Assembly: GCF_003573695.1 (NCBI RefSeq)
Contig: NC_039366.1
Span: 161,328,770 to 161,392,769 of the forward strand
Direction of reading: 5' to 3'
Source of the DNA: Papaver somniferum
Lineage: Eukaryota; Streptophyta; Magnoliopsida; Ranunculales; Papaveraceae
Length of the DNA: 64,000 nucleotides
The position numbers and the translations under genes were made by a program. The notes below the pieces were generated by a model, which saw only the letters and a list, made by a program, of their open reading frames with translations, ran no database searches and was not told where the DNA came from. Shown piece by piece: positions 22,731 to 32,895 of the stretch (the first letter of the stretch is position 1; every line of letters begins with the position of its first letter).

Positions 22731-22975
22731 GGGTCCAGATCGTCTGTGCCACTGCTTGGGTGTGCCCTATGTGCCACACCAATAGAAACACGGTATTTTC
22801 TCTTGGATTTGTAATATCTTCTTTAACTAATTAATTATCTTTCCTAATCGATTAGTGTTGTATAAATAGAAAATCTATTTAGTTAGTCATGGTTAATGAG
22901 AGGAATGATGTGGCGTGTTTCTATTGGTATGGCACATAGGGCACACACAAGCAGTGGCACAGACGATCTCGACCC
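22731..22975. mobile_element. Mutator-type MITE with 9-bp TSD (245 bp)
   Basis: Long inverted arms of about 60 bp: the left begins GGGTCCAGATCGTCTGTGCC, the right (reverse complement) GGGTCGAGATCGTCTGTGCC, both continuing through a shared TGTGCCCTATGTGCCA-type block to CAATAGAAACACG. Flanks are GACGAGCAA (22722-22730) and GATGAGCAA (22976-22984), a 9-bp target duplication with one mismatch. A 9-bp TSD and long TIRs are diagnostic of Mutator-like elements. Confidence 0.82.
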
Positions 22976-22984
22976 GATGAGCAA

Positions 22985-23709
22985 AGAGGGAGAACAGCAA
23001 TTACCTATATTTTGCTTTCACTTTGATGGAGAAATCGGGATAACAATACTAGGAAAATCAAGTCTAACTCGGGCATTTCATTGAATGAACCATCTCTCAG
23101 CTCTTTCAGCTTTTGTCACGAGTATGAATCCAGGTGCAGGTTTGGCCTTCGGTAAAGCACTTGTTACTTGTTTGAAGTAGCAAGTGGTATACTCTTCGAA
23201 TTTGTTATATCTCCAATGCAAACATCATCAAATCCTCCAATCATTCTCTTACTTCTGACCTTACTAATCCTATAAGAATACACTGCATTACTCTTTCTCT
23301 TAATTTCTTAAACAGTTTTGACTTGCAGAGATACATAGAATCCCTTTGTGAATTCTATGTATAAGGATGAAAAGCAGGTAACGAAGACTAGCAAAAAGAT
23401 GAAAAGCATAAGGATTACATGTTACTTAAAGCTGCAGTTTCAGTAACTAGAACTGTTTTTCTAAATAAACCTGCAATGTCTAAAATAATATAATCAGCTA
23501 TAATACTGTCTTAAAGTGTTCTTCATTTTCATTTCAAAAAAGAAAGATTACATCTTTAGATTAAACCAAAAAAAGTAGAAACTTATTCATTGAAAGGTAT
23601 AATGTAGGGTTAATTTATGTGATATAATGTATCTAACCCCTTCGTCAGAGATAAGATATACAGAACCTGAATTTGGTTCAGACACAACGCATATCCACAC
23701 TTCGCTATA
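22985..23709. other. Downstream flank of the HAD gene, no gene supported
   Basis: Holds the likely 3' UTR of the gene ending at 23710 (AT-rich, several AATAAA-like variants in minus orientation). An isolated 31-codon plus-strand ORF (23085-23180, containing SMNPGAGLAFGKALVTCLK) has a composition like a real exon, but I could not place it. Confidence 0.4.
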
Positions 23710-25307
23710 CTAAGCTGTCACTGTTGCCTCTATTGCAACCTTGCCAGAGTACAAAACCTTCCCTGAATTTTCGTCAACTCCCCATAATTCTGGCAAAGCC
23801 TCTGTGATGTTATGAATGCTTTCCAGAGCATAATCTGCACCTTTGATTCGTTGAGAAGTGCCGACCTACAAAAATTTGTGGAGTTGGTTTACTTTTAGCA
23901 TCTTTGAGAGACTTTCCCCATAATGACACAACACAAATACTCAAGCATAGTCTTTATAGATTACTTACAAGTACAGTGTGGAGACCGACAAGTTTTCCTG
24001 ACTGAATGTTGCGAACACTATCATCAAAGAATACCTGCAAAGAAAAGTAGACAACAACATTAGTACGTAACCAGATAACTTTTAACAATTTGTAACTCCA
24101 TTTAGTAAACCAAATCTTTTGTAAAACCCCTAAACTTACTGTTCTCTTAGGATTGATGTTGGCTATCTCAAGAGCCCGTTCGAAGGCAGCTTCAGATGGT
24201 TTGCAAAGTATTGGTGTCTTAGGAAGTACTGTCTCAGCATTAGGTTGGGAACCATATCCCATAATGTCAAAAGGTGTAGTAATGGGTGTCGTTTCCAAAT
24301 CCCCAGCCTTACAGTCACCTTTATCAGAACTGTTGGTTGGATTAAGGGTCTCAAAACAGATAATGCTTTCGAAACAACCTTCCAAACCCATCACCTTAAG
24401 AACTTCTGCAGCATGGGCCTCATTCGAGTTTGTAAATATCTGTTTTTAAAACAAAGACAGAAGCGACTGTAAACAGACAAACCCATACAGATTAATAACA
24501 TTTGGTCAATAATACTAAAATCTCACTAATTAAACTAATTTAGCAACAAAGACCAACTTACAACTTTTCGAAGAGGCAAGCTTAACAATATACTCCTAAG
24601 AACCGGATCTGGTTTAAGCCTTTGATTATACGGTAATCTTCCATGGACAAAACTATAGAGCAAATAAACAAACAAGCTTACTTTCATGGTACACATAGAA
24701 ATGTCATGATCTAAAGAATATATCAAGGATTTATAAAATTCCCATACCTGTGGAAATCGTCGTAGTCAAAATCATAACCAATTGCCTATAACACAAAACA
24801 CCCACAAAGCAATGAATGAATAAAAACATACTTCTATATATACGATAATAAACAGCCATAATTTGGCAAAAAATGGGTGTCAAAAGACATACTCTGAGTC
24901 CAGCCATTGTTGTCCCATAGATCTTGTAAAGTTGAGTACATAATTCTTCAATTTTGGTTTCCTCTATACCAAGTTTTTGATGCATATATTCTAATAAAAT
25001 CACCATGAAAACCATCTTTTGTTATTTATTTCTTGACAAAAGAATAAAATAAATTACAAATTGAAAGGGCAATTGAGTCGTGAACATACCTTCAATGTTC
25101 TTTCTACACTCCACGGCCAAACCAGAACTGAAAGGATAAAGGGTATCATCCACATCTACATAAAAACAAAAAATGTTAGAAATTAATCTTCTACTTCTTC
25201 TTTTTCCAAGTAATTAAACTTAAACAGAGAAGATTACGATTACCAAAAAGAACGCAGTCATATTTAGAATCTGTTTCGGCAGAATGAAAAGAGTCCTTTT
25301 GATCCAT
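23710..25307 (-). CDS. HAD-family pyrimidine 5'-nucleotidase, 8 exons, 292 aa
   Basis: Predicted exons (minus): 25307-25244, 25155-25090, 24990-24893, 24785-24748, 24652-24562, 24439-24140, 24034-23969, 23865-23710; every intron is GT-AG and the CDS totals 879 nt. HAD motifs are all present: motif I DVDDT at residues 22-26 (nucleophile D22, acid D24), motif II FTNSN at 121-125, motif III Lys199 in CKPSEAAF, motif IV FFDDS with D223/D224. The cap carries FHSFVHGRLPY. This is the plant group related to yeast Sdt1, annotated as pyrimidine 5'-nucleotidases: Mg-dependent dephosphorylation of small nucleotides, probably cytosolic because no targeting peptide is seen. It is the only intact host-type gene here. 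Substrate is from family knowledge. Confidence 0.93.
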
Positions 25308-25315
25308 CTTTCGAT

Positions 25316-25395
25316 CTAATCACAATACTTAATCAGTAATTAATAATACAATGTGATGCAAAAATAGGTGCATAGAGTGGAAGAAGTATACTTAC
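25316..25395 (-). other. Predicted 5' UTR intron of the HAD gene
   Basis: A strong donor CTG|GTAAGTATAC at 25396/25395 and acceptor TTGTGATTAG|AT at 25316/25315 would remove 80 nt eight bases before the start codon. Predicted from splice signals only. Confidence 0.5.
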
Positions 25396-25484
25396 CAGAA
25401 ATGAGGATTATGGAAAGAGTAGTTGTTGAAGTTTCGAAAGAGAAGAAAAGGAAGAAGGGGTTAAACGGAGAAATTGAAATGGGT

Positions 25485-25492
25485 TTAAATAA
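25485..25492 (-). promoter_or_regulatory. Possible TATA box of the HAD gene
   Basis: Minus-strand TATTTAAA about 90 nt upstream of the predicted 5' UTR donor and 180 nt upstream of the start codon. Confidence 0.4.
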
Positions 25493-25507
25493 AGATACAG
25501 CAAAATT

Positions 25508-25958
25508 AAAACCGTTACTCGTTACTCACGCTCACACTTTCACATTTTGATCCTAAAATATCTCGTTGCATCACAGTCGTCGGATTGAAAATACTATGTC
25601 GGTCAACTGTTTTTCGTTTACTAATTTTCTTGTGTATTTATGAAGTGAAAGTGCTTTACACGCGTTGATCCAGTAGTGGTGACTGGTGAGCACGTTGGGT
25701 CGGTCATTAAATTCCGCAATGCACCCTCTTTTTGAGCTGGAAACGAAACTTCCTTTTCTTCATTTTTCTTTTCCTTTTCTTTTTTATTGGAAAAAATGAA
25801 AAGAAGGAAAAACAATCAGAAGAAAAAAAAATCAAATGAGAAAATGAGGAAAAAAAAAAAACGAAAGAGAAAATGGAAAAACAATGAAAGGAGAGAAAAG
25901 GATCAAAAGAAGGCTAGATGTTCCATTCCCATGCTAATGAAAAAAATGAAAAAATTTC
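25508..25958. other. Purine-rich low-complexity region
   Basis: From about 25785 to 25958 the plus strand is nearly all A and G (GAAAA, GAGAAAA repeats). Nothing codes. It separates the HAD gene promoter from the LINE 3' end and may include the LINE tail. Confidence 0.55.
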
Positions 25959-26579
25959 TCAATTGAAGAGGAAATGGAAAACCACCGAAAGTACAAGTAT
26001 GCAAAGTCCACTTAAATTTACAAGTATGCAAAGTCCAGGTTGAAAAGAGAAAATACAAACCTTTAAACTAGAAGTAAATAACTCAATATCTTTGAAAATA
26101 ATATCTGTCCCAGAATCACCATCAAAATGCCCAGAAGAAAAACAATTGATGAGATCTTGAGCATCACTTTCAAATTTTTGCTCCCATGCTTTCTTTAACA
26201 CCGCCCAGATAGCTCTAGCTTCAGCCTCTTCACCAGATTCCGCTTCAAAAAACATAGCAACACAAAAGGAAGCTTTACTTGTAAAGTCTCTCATCACATA
26301 GTCTGCTCCATTGTTCAAAGAAGAATCATCAAAGACAGGATCAATATTGCATTTTATCCACCCAGATGACGGGGGCATCCATTTGTCTAGTAAACCAGTA
26401 GGTATGGAAGGGCTAATAGGTATTCTGGGTTTTCTGGTCAAAAACATAGCTCTAACACGATTTAGGACAGCTAAATATGATTCAGTAGTATTCTGGAAGA
26501 CTAACAAATTTCTACCACTCCACAAGGACCATAAAATAGTAACAAACAAACACTGGCATTCAGCCATAACATCAACCAC
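25959..26579 (-). pseudogene. LINE RNase H-like domain (RVT_3 type)
   Basis: A 206-codon open stretch with the plant RVT_3 pattern: WMPPSSGWIKCNIDPVFDD, then YVMRDF, then FEAESGEEAEARAIWAVLKKA. In the family the first Asp after KCN and the Glu/Asp of the EAEA and later segments form the metal site; the usual DGA after KCN.D is changed to DPV here. It is the C-terminus of the LINE polyprotein. The last 35 residues look like read-through. Confidence 0.75.
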
Positions 26580-27117
26580 TCAATAAAGGTATTGTTACTA
26601 AAGGCCTCGGTATCAGCACACATGGAAGATAAAAACCAAACACGGCCAATAAAAGGGCATAAGACCAAAGCATGCATGCCAGACTCATTAGGATATAAAT
26701 ATTTAGGCAATCAACCCCATTCATAGGCATTCTAGAATGAAAAACAGCTCTAGCATGTATAGCATTTCTAGCAGCTTTTCAAGTGAAAGTTTGAATTCAA
26801 TGAGGTACTCTAATTTTCCAAATGCACTTCCAAAGTTTACTACAAGGGGAGGATCTAAATCCTCTTATTCCCAAGTACGCCGATTTAGAGGTAAATCTGT
26901 CATCCTTTGAAAGTTCCCAAGCCCTCCTCCTATCAGGAGTGCATAACTGGCTCAAGGGAATGATGATGATCTTCTCAACAGAAGCATCATCAAAGTGGGT
27001 ATTCAGTCTACTAATATCCCAAGTTCTATCATTGGGATTAATAAAGTAAGAGAGTTTAATACTAGGGTCAGGAGGAACAAAAGGATTTGGAGAAGCAGAA
27101 CCATATTGGGGATCCAT
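26501..27117 (-). pseudogene. LINE zf-RVT region
   Basis: The segment 27117-26797 contains DRRRAWELSKDDRFTSKSAY and LWKCIWKIRVPH, matching the W...G.FSVKSAY...W..IWK..VP pattern of zf-RVT in plant LINEs. A frame change follows, and 26710-26501 (ESGMHALVLCPFIGRVW) continues it with the downstream Cys/His part. Two or more frame changes make it nonfunctional. Confidence 0.7.
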
Positions 27118-27132
27118 TTATCACATTAAGGA

Positions 27133-27471
27133 TCAATAAATTGACCATCTCCCCACAATCCAGGAGATAAAATGATTGATAATCTCCTTGATAGCATGTA
27201 AACATTTCCAAGTCCAAGAACTGGTACTTGGACACTTGGCATTTAAATAATTTGTATTAGGGAAATACCTAGCTTTAAGAATCTGAGCTAAAAGGCAGTC
27301 AGGATTTTCTACAATTTTCCAAGCATTTCTGGCAAGCATAGCCAAGTTATTCACCTCTGCTTTCCTGAACCCGAAACCCCCTTCAGACTTGGGGAAACAA
27401 AGAATATCCCACCTTAGAAGGTGCAACTTTCTTTCCTTAGCTTCTAAAGTTTCCCCCGCCAGAACTTGCAA
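27133..27471 (-). pseudogene. LINE RT to zf-RVT connector
   Basis: Open 112 codons with FPKSEGGFGFRKAEVNNLAM and LLAQILKARYFPNTNYLNA, the conserved plant LINE connector (P...GG.GFR....N.A...K..W......L....LKA.YFP). Separated by frame changes from RT upstream and zf-RVT downstream. Confidence 0.75.
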
Positions 27472-27792
27472 AGGTGAGAGTCAATTTTCCTACAAAATTA
27501 TTTAGGAATTAAAAAAGCTCCCATCTGATAGAGGGGAATAGCCTGGACAACATGCTTGATTAAAGTAGATCTAGCAGAATGAGATAGCAGTTTATGAAAC
27601 CAAATAGAAATTCTAGCATCAACAACTTGCAAAATACTCATGTGAGTCTGGATTTTAGAAGCTTAAAAAACAGCAGGAGTTCCTAGGTACTTCTCACCTA
27701 GGTCTCTACTATGAATATCAAAGATATTAGCCAAGTTACATTTCAAAGATTCAGTAATTTTTTTACTGAACAAAATACCAGATTTATCAAAA

Positions 27793-28721
27793 TTAATCTC
27801 CTGACCAGAGGCTTAAACAATACTTTTGCAGATAATCCTTAATGGTTTGAAAATCCTTAACATTGGTTTTAGAAAAGAGAAAAGAGTCATCAGCAAAGAG
27901 AAGATGTGTCATAGGAATGACATCCTTACAGATTTTAATACCCTTAACTAAGCCTTTACTGGAGAGGGAATTAATGTAAGAATACATGGATTCTGAATAT
28001 AAAATGTATAGGTAGGGAGATAAGGGGTCTCCTTGTCTCAAACCTCTCTCAGGTTTTATAAGGCCAGTAGGACTACCATTCAGGAGAACAAAATAGGAAA
28101 CAGTAGACAGACACTGACCTACAAGATTGACCCAATGATTGGGCATACCCATTTTTTGTAAAACCTTTTCAACAAAAGACCACTCAAGTTTATCAGAAGT
28201 CTTAGACATATCAATTTTTATAACAACAATACCTTCTATCTTTTTATGGTGATTAACAACATAAATGGCCTCATTAGCAAGCAAAATGTTATCAAAAATA
28301 CTCCTTTTGGGGGCAAAAACACTCTGATTTTAGAAAATTAGATTATTCATAAAAGGTTTGAGTCTATTAGCCAAGGTCTTAGATAAAATTTTATAAATAA
28401 AGTTACATAGGCCAATTGGTCTATATTGAGAGACTAACTCAGCTAAAGGAACCTTAGGAATGAGAGCCATGTTGGTGTGGTAAAACACCTTAGAAATGTG
28501 ACTAGTACAAAAGAAGGTTTAATTTATATCAACAACAGCCTCTCCTACAATATCCCAGTGTTTTTGGTAAAAAAAATACCAGTAAAACCATCAGTGCTAG
28601 GGGATTTTTTTCCTCCATTTTGAAAAACAAGATTTTTTATCTCTTCAGCAGACATGGGAGAGTTTAGGTGGATATTATCCTCCTCATTGAACTTCATAGG
28701 GAGTTCTAAAACGAATTCATC
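27793..28721 (-). pseudogene. LINE reverse transcriptase domain
   Basis: Residues run in order through the RT blocks: MSAEEIKNLVFQNGGKKSPS, ALIPKV, YRPIGLCNFIYKILSKTLAN, NQSVFAPKRSIFDNILLANE, KIDMSKTSDKLEW, GLRQGDPLSPYLYILYSE and the catalytic LLFADDSFLF (FADD in place of YADD). Two or more stops and frame changes occur before 28320; 28284-27793 is open. In an active LINE this enzyme copies RNA at nicked target DNA. Here it is a relic. Confidence 0.85.
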
Positions 28722-28829
28722 CTGGAATTCCTAGGACATTAGGAGACTCGGCTTGTGAGTCTAGAAAAATATAACTTGGAGTCATGATAGTATCATTAAC
28801 AATAACACCAGATCTAGAAGGAGTATCTA

Positions 28830-29268
28830 GGATCACCGGTTTGGGAGGCATCATCAGCTTTGAGACTTCAGGTAGAGTATATCTGGTACTAGAAGAAATA
28901 ATTTCTTTAATGGCTTTCTGTTTTGCTTTCCAAGCTGGAAAATTAACATCGTTATGATCAATAATGCGATAGGAAGTACAAAAATTTCTAGGAACTTTGT
29001 TATATATGCATTCAATGAGGAAAGGTTGATCTCTTCCACTAGTGAAGAGTAGAATACCAATTGGTAAAGCCCTTTGAACTGGGATCTTTACATAAACTTT
29101 TACGTTCTTCTTTAGAGGATGGTTTCCAAAAGGTTATGAAACATCAATTAACTCACTCAGTTTGAAAGTATGTTTTTATAGATCTTCAAATTCAGTGCAC
29201 TCTTTTGGAATATTACATAGAATCAACCACATTAACTCTTCTGCGAATGAATTCTGTTGATTTGCTGG
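28830..29268 (-). pseudogene. LINE ORF1, C-terminal part
   Basis: Minus-strand codons join directly to the 40653-40990 segment when the Tat element and one TSD are removed. It reads SFAEELMWLILCNIPKECTE, then VKVYVKIPVQRALPIGILLF, then a decayed knuckle YNKVPRNFCTSYRIIDHND. This is the DUF4283-linker-CCHC layout of plant L1 ORF1 RNA-binding proteins. At least two stops are present. Confidence 0.65.
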
Positions 29269-29479
29269 TGTTGATGGTGGTTTTTAGCTTAGGGTTAAAA
29301 TTGTAAAACCGTATATCTGACATGACATCACTATGACCAATAACGCATTTATTGAATCAATCAGCGTGCTTGCGTAAGAATTACCAGGGTAACTTTTTTT
29401 TATACATGTGTCATGTTCCACGGCAGAACCCTTCAGTATTAACTGACATCACCTCTGTATATGCCTAACCCTAATTCTC

Positions 29480-30178
29480 CCACCGTGCCAGCCACGTCTC
29501 TGCGCCAAGGCATGCCAACCATGCCAGCCGCACCATCGTGCCAATGGCAAACCATTCCAACCACGTCTCTGCTCCAAGGCATGCCAACCATGCCAACCGC
29601 ACCATCGTGCCAATGGAAAACCATGCCAGACACGTCTCTGCGCCAAGGCATGCCAACCATGCCAGCCGCACCACCGTGCCAATGGCAAACCATGCCAGCC
29701 ACGTCTCCGCGCCAAGGCATGCCAACCATGCCAGCCGCACCACCGTGCCAATGGAAAACCATGCCAGCCACGTCTCCGCGCCAAGGCATGCCAACCATGC
29801 CTGTCGCACCAGCGTGCCAATGGCAAACCATGCCAGCCACGTCTCTGCGCCAAGGCATGCCAACCATGCCTGCCAAACCACCGTGCCAATGGAAAACCAT
29901 GCCAGCCACGTCTCTGCGCCAAGGCATGCCAACCATGCCATCCGCACCACCGTGCCAATGGCAAACCATGCCAGCCACGTCTCCGCGCCAAGGCATGCCA
30001 ACCATGCCAGCCGCACCACCGTGCCAATGGCGAACCATGCCAGCCACGTCTCCGAGCCAAGGCATGCCAACCGTGCCAGCCGCACAACCTTGCCAGCCAC
30101 ATCTCCGCGCCAAGGCATGCCAACCATGCCTGCCGCACCACATGTGCCAATGCCATGCCGTGCCAGCTACATCTCCAC
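29480..30178. repeat. 69-bp tandem array, about 10 units (5' LTR)
   Basis: Period measured from the CATGCCAGCC motif at 29691, 29760, 29829 and 29898, each 69 bp apart. Because 69 is a multiple of three and the unit lacks stops in several frames, ORFs of up to 394 codons appear on both strands. They are repeat artefacts. Confidence 0.92.
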
Positions 30179-30189
30179 GCTAAAACGAA

Positions 30190-31150
30190 GGGTTGCAATA
30201 ATCAATGACTCCCTTCCTTCTGGGATGCAAATCCCAGCCACACAAGTTCGCCACCTAACGCATGGCAACTTGCGGCCCAAAGCCAAACATCACGGTTTGC
30301 ACCAAACCCTAATTTTGGTCGTGCCTACTCTATGCCAAAGCCATGACGGCCTTAAACTATGTCGTTGGCTACCAAACGGAGGGTTGCAACGATCAACGAC
30401 CACCCTTCCATCTGAGATGCAGATCTCGTCCCTCCAAATTTTCCATCAAACGCATGGCAACTTGCGGCCCGAGGCCAAACACCACGGTTTTCCCAAAACC
30501 CTAATTTTGGCCGCGCCTCCTCTATGCCAAAGCCATGTCGGCCTTAAACTATACCGCTGGCTACCAAACGAAGGGTTGCAACGATCAACGACCACCCTTT
30601 CATCTGAGATGCAGATATCGGCCCTCCAATTTCGCCACCAAACGCATGGAAACTTGCATCCCGAGGCCAAACACCACGGTTTGCCCAAAACCCTAATTTT
30701 GACCGCGCCTGCTCTATGTTAAAGCCATGCCGGCTTTAAACTATGTCGCTGGCTACCAAACGAAGGGTTGCAACGATCAACGACCACCCTTCCATCTGAG
30801 ATGAAGATCTCGGCCCTCCAAGTTCGCCACCAAACGCATGGCAACTTGCGGACCGAGGCCAAACACCACAAGTTTTCCCAAAACCCTCATTTTGGCCGCG
30901 CCTACTCTATGCCAAAGCCATGCCGGCTTTAAACTATGTTGCTGGATGCCAAACGAAGGGTTGCAACGATCAACGGCTACCATTCCATCTGAGATGCAGA
31001 TCTCGGCCCTCCAAATTCGCCACCAAACGCATGGAAACTTGCGGCCCGAGGACAAACACCACGGTTTTCCCAAAACCCTAATTTTGGGAAAACCATGTCA
31101 GCCTTTCCTTCGTACCACTAGCTACCAAAACGAAGGGCCTCAATAATCAA
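30190..31150. repeat. 192-bp tandem array, about 5 units (5' LTR)
   Basis: The TCTGAGATG motif recurs at 30411, 30603, 30795 and 30988. Units contain GGGTTGCAACGATCAACG and CCAAAACCCTAATTTTGG. The period is a multiple of three, which again creates false ORFs. Confidence 0.9.
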
Positions 31151-31741
31151 CGGCGATCCTACCATCTGGGACATAGATCTTAGCCGTCCAAAGTCACCAG
31201 CTAACACGCATCAACCTTTGGCCCAATGCCAAAACCCGACTTTTGGCCGCGCCTAAACCACGCCAAAATCCTAGCTTGGCCACGCCTAACTCTGTCAAAG
31301 TCATGCCGGCCATGCTTTCATGCTGCTGGCTACAAAGTAAAGGGTTGCAGTAATCAACAGCTACCCTTCCTCTCAAGATGAAAAATCTCGGTCGTCGAGG
31401 GTCACCACCGAGCCGGAAAATCTCTCAAGCTCAACTTGCCAAACAACATCAAAATGCTACACGTTTTCCACAAAAACACTCGAGACATCAACACATGTCA
31501 CAAACTGGGGGATGCTCATTAGGGTTTTTGGTTTGGAGGTTTACAACGTGCGTCGTACACTACGCCCGTTACAAGAAAGTGTCATAAGAATGAGTCGGTT
31601 AGTAAATGCAAGGAATAATGGTGAAAAGTTTCTTTCATTATGGAACATCAATTCCAGACGTTACCCGTTGCCACCTCCTTCCACTTTTACTCATCTGTTT
31701 CTATTTCTTACGAGACCAAAGTACGTTTGGGTTACGACTTG

Positions 31742-31749
31742 TATAAATA
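31742..31749 (+). promoter_or_regulatory. Tat 5' LTR TATA box
   Basis: GTATAAATAGG about 370 bp before the LTR end, conserved at 40282 in the 3' LTR. The usual place for the retroelement promoter. Confidence 0.7.
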
Positions 31750-32119
31750 GGTCTTACCTATTTCCACAAAACAACATGTTTTGGTCAGGAGCATACGACA
31801 CTCAGAAATCACTTGCTAGCTTTCCCATCTATTAGCTTTCACTTTCTGATACAAGTCAAATAATCACTCTTCCAGAATCAACTATTCTGGTCTCAACACT
31901 TTCTTCGCTTCCCTCCCTAAAACCAACCCTTCTCCTTCACTTTGTGACCGAAGCAAGTCTGGAACGGCCATTTCTTGGTTTAGGACGGATTTGTACAGAT
32001 TGATCTCTCGAATCTAAAGTACTCCCTTGTAGTACATTGTTTAGGGTTTAGACTCAGTTTCTCACCCACTCACGAGAAATTACCGAAATCAGCAGAAACT
32101 GTTTTCACCCTCAAACAAT

Positions 32120-32138
32120 TGGCGACCACAGCGGGAGG
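32120..32138 (+). other. Tat primer binding site
   Basis: TGGCGACCACAGCGGGAGG begins two bases after the LTR end. It resembles the Tat/Ogre PBS family that starts TGGCGAC. Confidence 0.75.
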
Positions 32139-32895
32139 ATTGATCTTTCGGTTACGCTGTCAATTTTCAACTCTCGATCTCATCGTCTGACTTAGATCTC
32201 GGAACGGTAGCAACGAATGATCCGCTCAGGGATCAACGACCCAGTTACCAGTCGTGACAGTTACCAGTCATAACAGTTATCGGTCACGAAACAACAAGAG
32301 CTGACTGGGGGCTCCCTAGGTGGAAAAAAGCAAACAATCCGCTCAGGATCGGAGACCCAGTTATCAATAATCACGCAACGAGGAACAATTGGGGACTTCT
32401 CAAGGCAATTCGACGCCGCCCATAAAACACGGACTTGCGGTTTGGGATCCGTTTTATTAAAGCAGGTGATAAAAAAAAGAAACAAGTAAGTCCGGTCAGG
32501 ATACATAACCAATTATTATAGGTTTCCACGTTGAAACCAAACACCATTTTATTCCTAAGTTTCATCCCATACTTTTCCCCGTCATGCAACATTCACGGTT
32601 TTACAGTTTTCCTAGATGATTTTCTACCAACACTTGCAATTCAGATTTTTAACATATCAAAAGACCATTATCCCAAAATAATCCAAAAACTCTCATAAAA
32701 AGCAATCATCTATCAATCCAAAAAGAAAAACTGAACCATAAACTAGGCGTTTCTTTGCCTTTCAGAAGAAAAAAAACTAAGGAAAGGAGTTTCAGAAAAG
32801 TAACACGCTCAAGGAAAATCACTCAACAACGGCTCGCTCTTCTTGGAGAAAACGTCCCGCATATCTTGAAGGGCCGCCTGTTTCAGTTTCAAGTC
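32139..32895. other. Tat leader region, no gag
   Basis: A short repeat of CCAGTTACCAGTC / ACAGTTACCAGTCAT occurs around 32235-32280, and GATCCGCTCAGG occurs twice (32219, 32336). No gag-like ORF follows, as would be expected here in an autonomous element. Confidence 0.55.

Larger units (their letters stand above)
25959..29268 (-). mobile_element. L1-type LINE, 3' part (minus), decayed
   Basis: Reading minus from 29268: end of ORF1 with a degraded zinc knuckle, then RT, connector, zf-RVT and RNase H segments, all in the order of plant L1 LINEs but broken by stops and frame changes. The 5' part continues at 40990-40653 across the Tat insertion. The apurinic endonuclease domain that should precede RT is missing: ORF1-type residues run to about 28830 and RT begins by 28721. 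No poly(A) tail or TSD could be fixed. Confidence 0.85.
29269..32117 (+). repeat. Tat element 5' LTR (2849 bp)
   Basis: Contains about 10 copies of a 69-bp repeat, about 5 copies of a 192-bp repeat, then unique U3 with TATAAATA at 31742 and R-U5. Compared with the 3' LTR (3957 bp) it lacks about two 69-bp and five 192-bp units, which accounts for the length gap of 1108 bp almost exactly. Confidence 0.9.

Noticed and set aside
24153..24472. Plus-strand ORFs of 63-98 codons opposite the HAD gene
   Set aside because: They are shadows of exon 6 on the minus strand, which has clear HAD motifs and splice sites.
29449..30722. Long ORFs of 218-394 codons on both strands
   Set aside because: They follow the 69-bp and 192-bp tandem repeats, whose periods are multiples of three. 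All frames repeat the same short peptide and overlap on both strands.
29480..31150. CRISPR-like arrays
   Set aside because: Units are contiguous tandem repeats without unique spacers, in a plant nuclear context.
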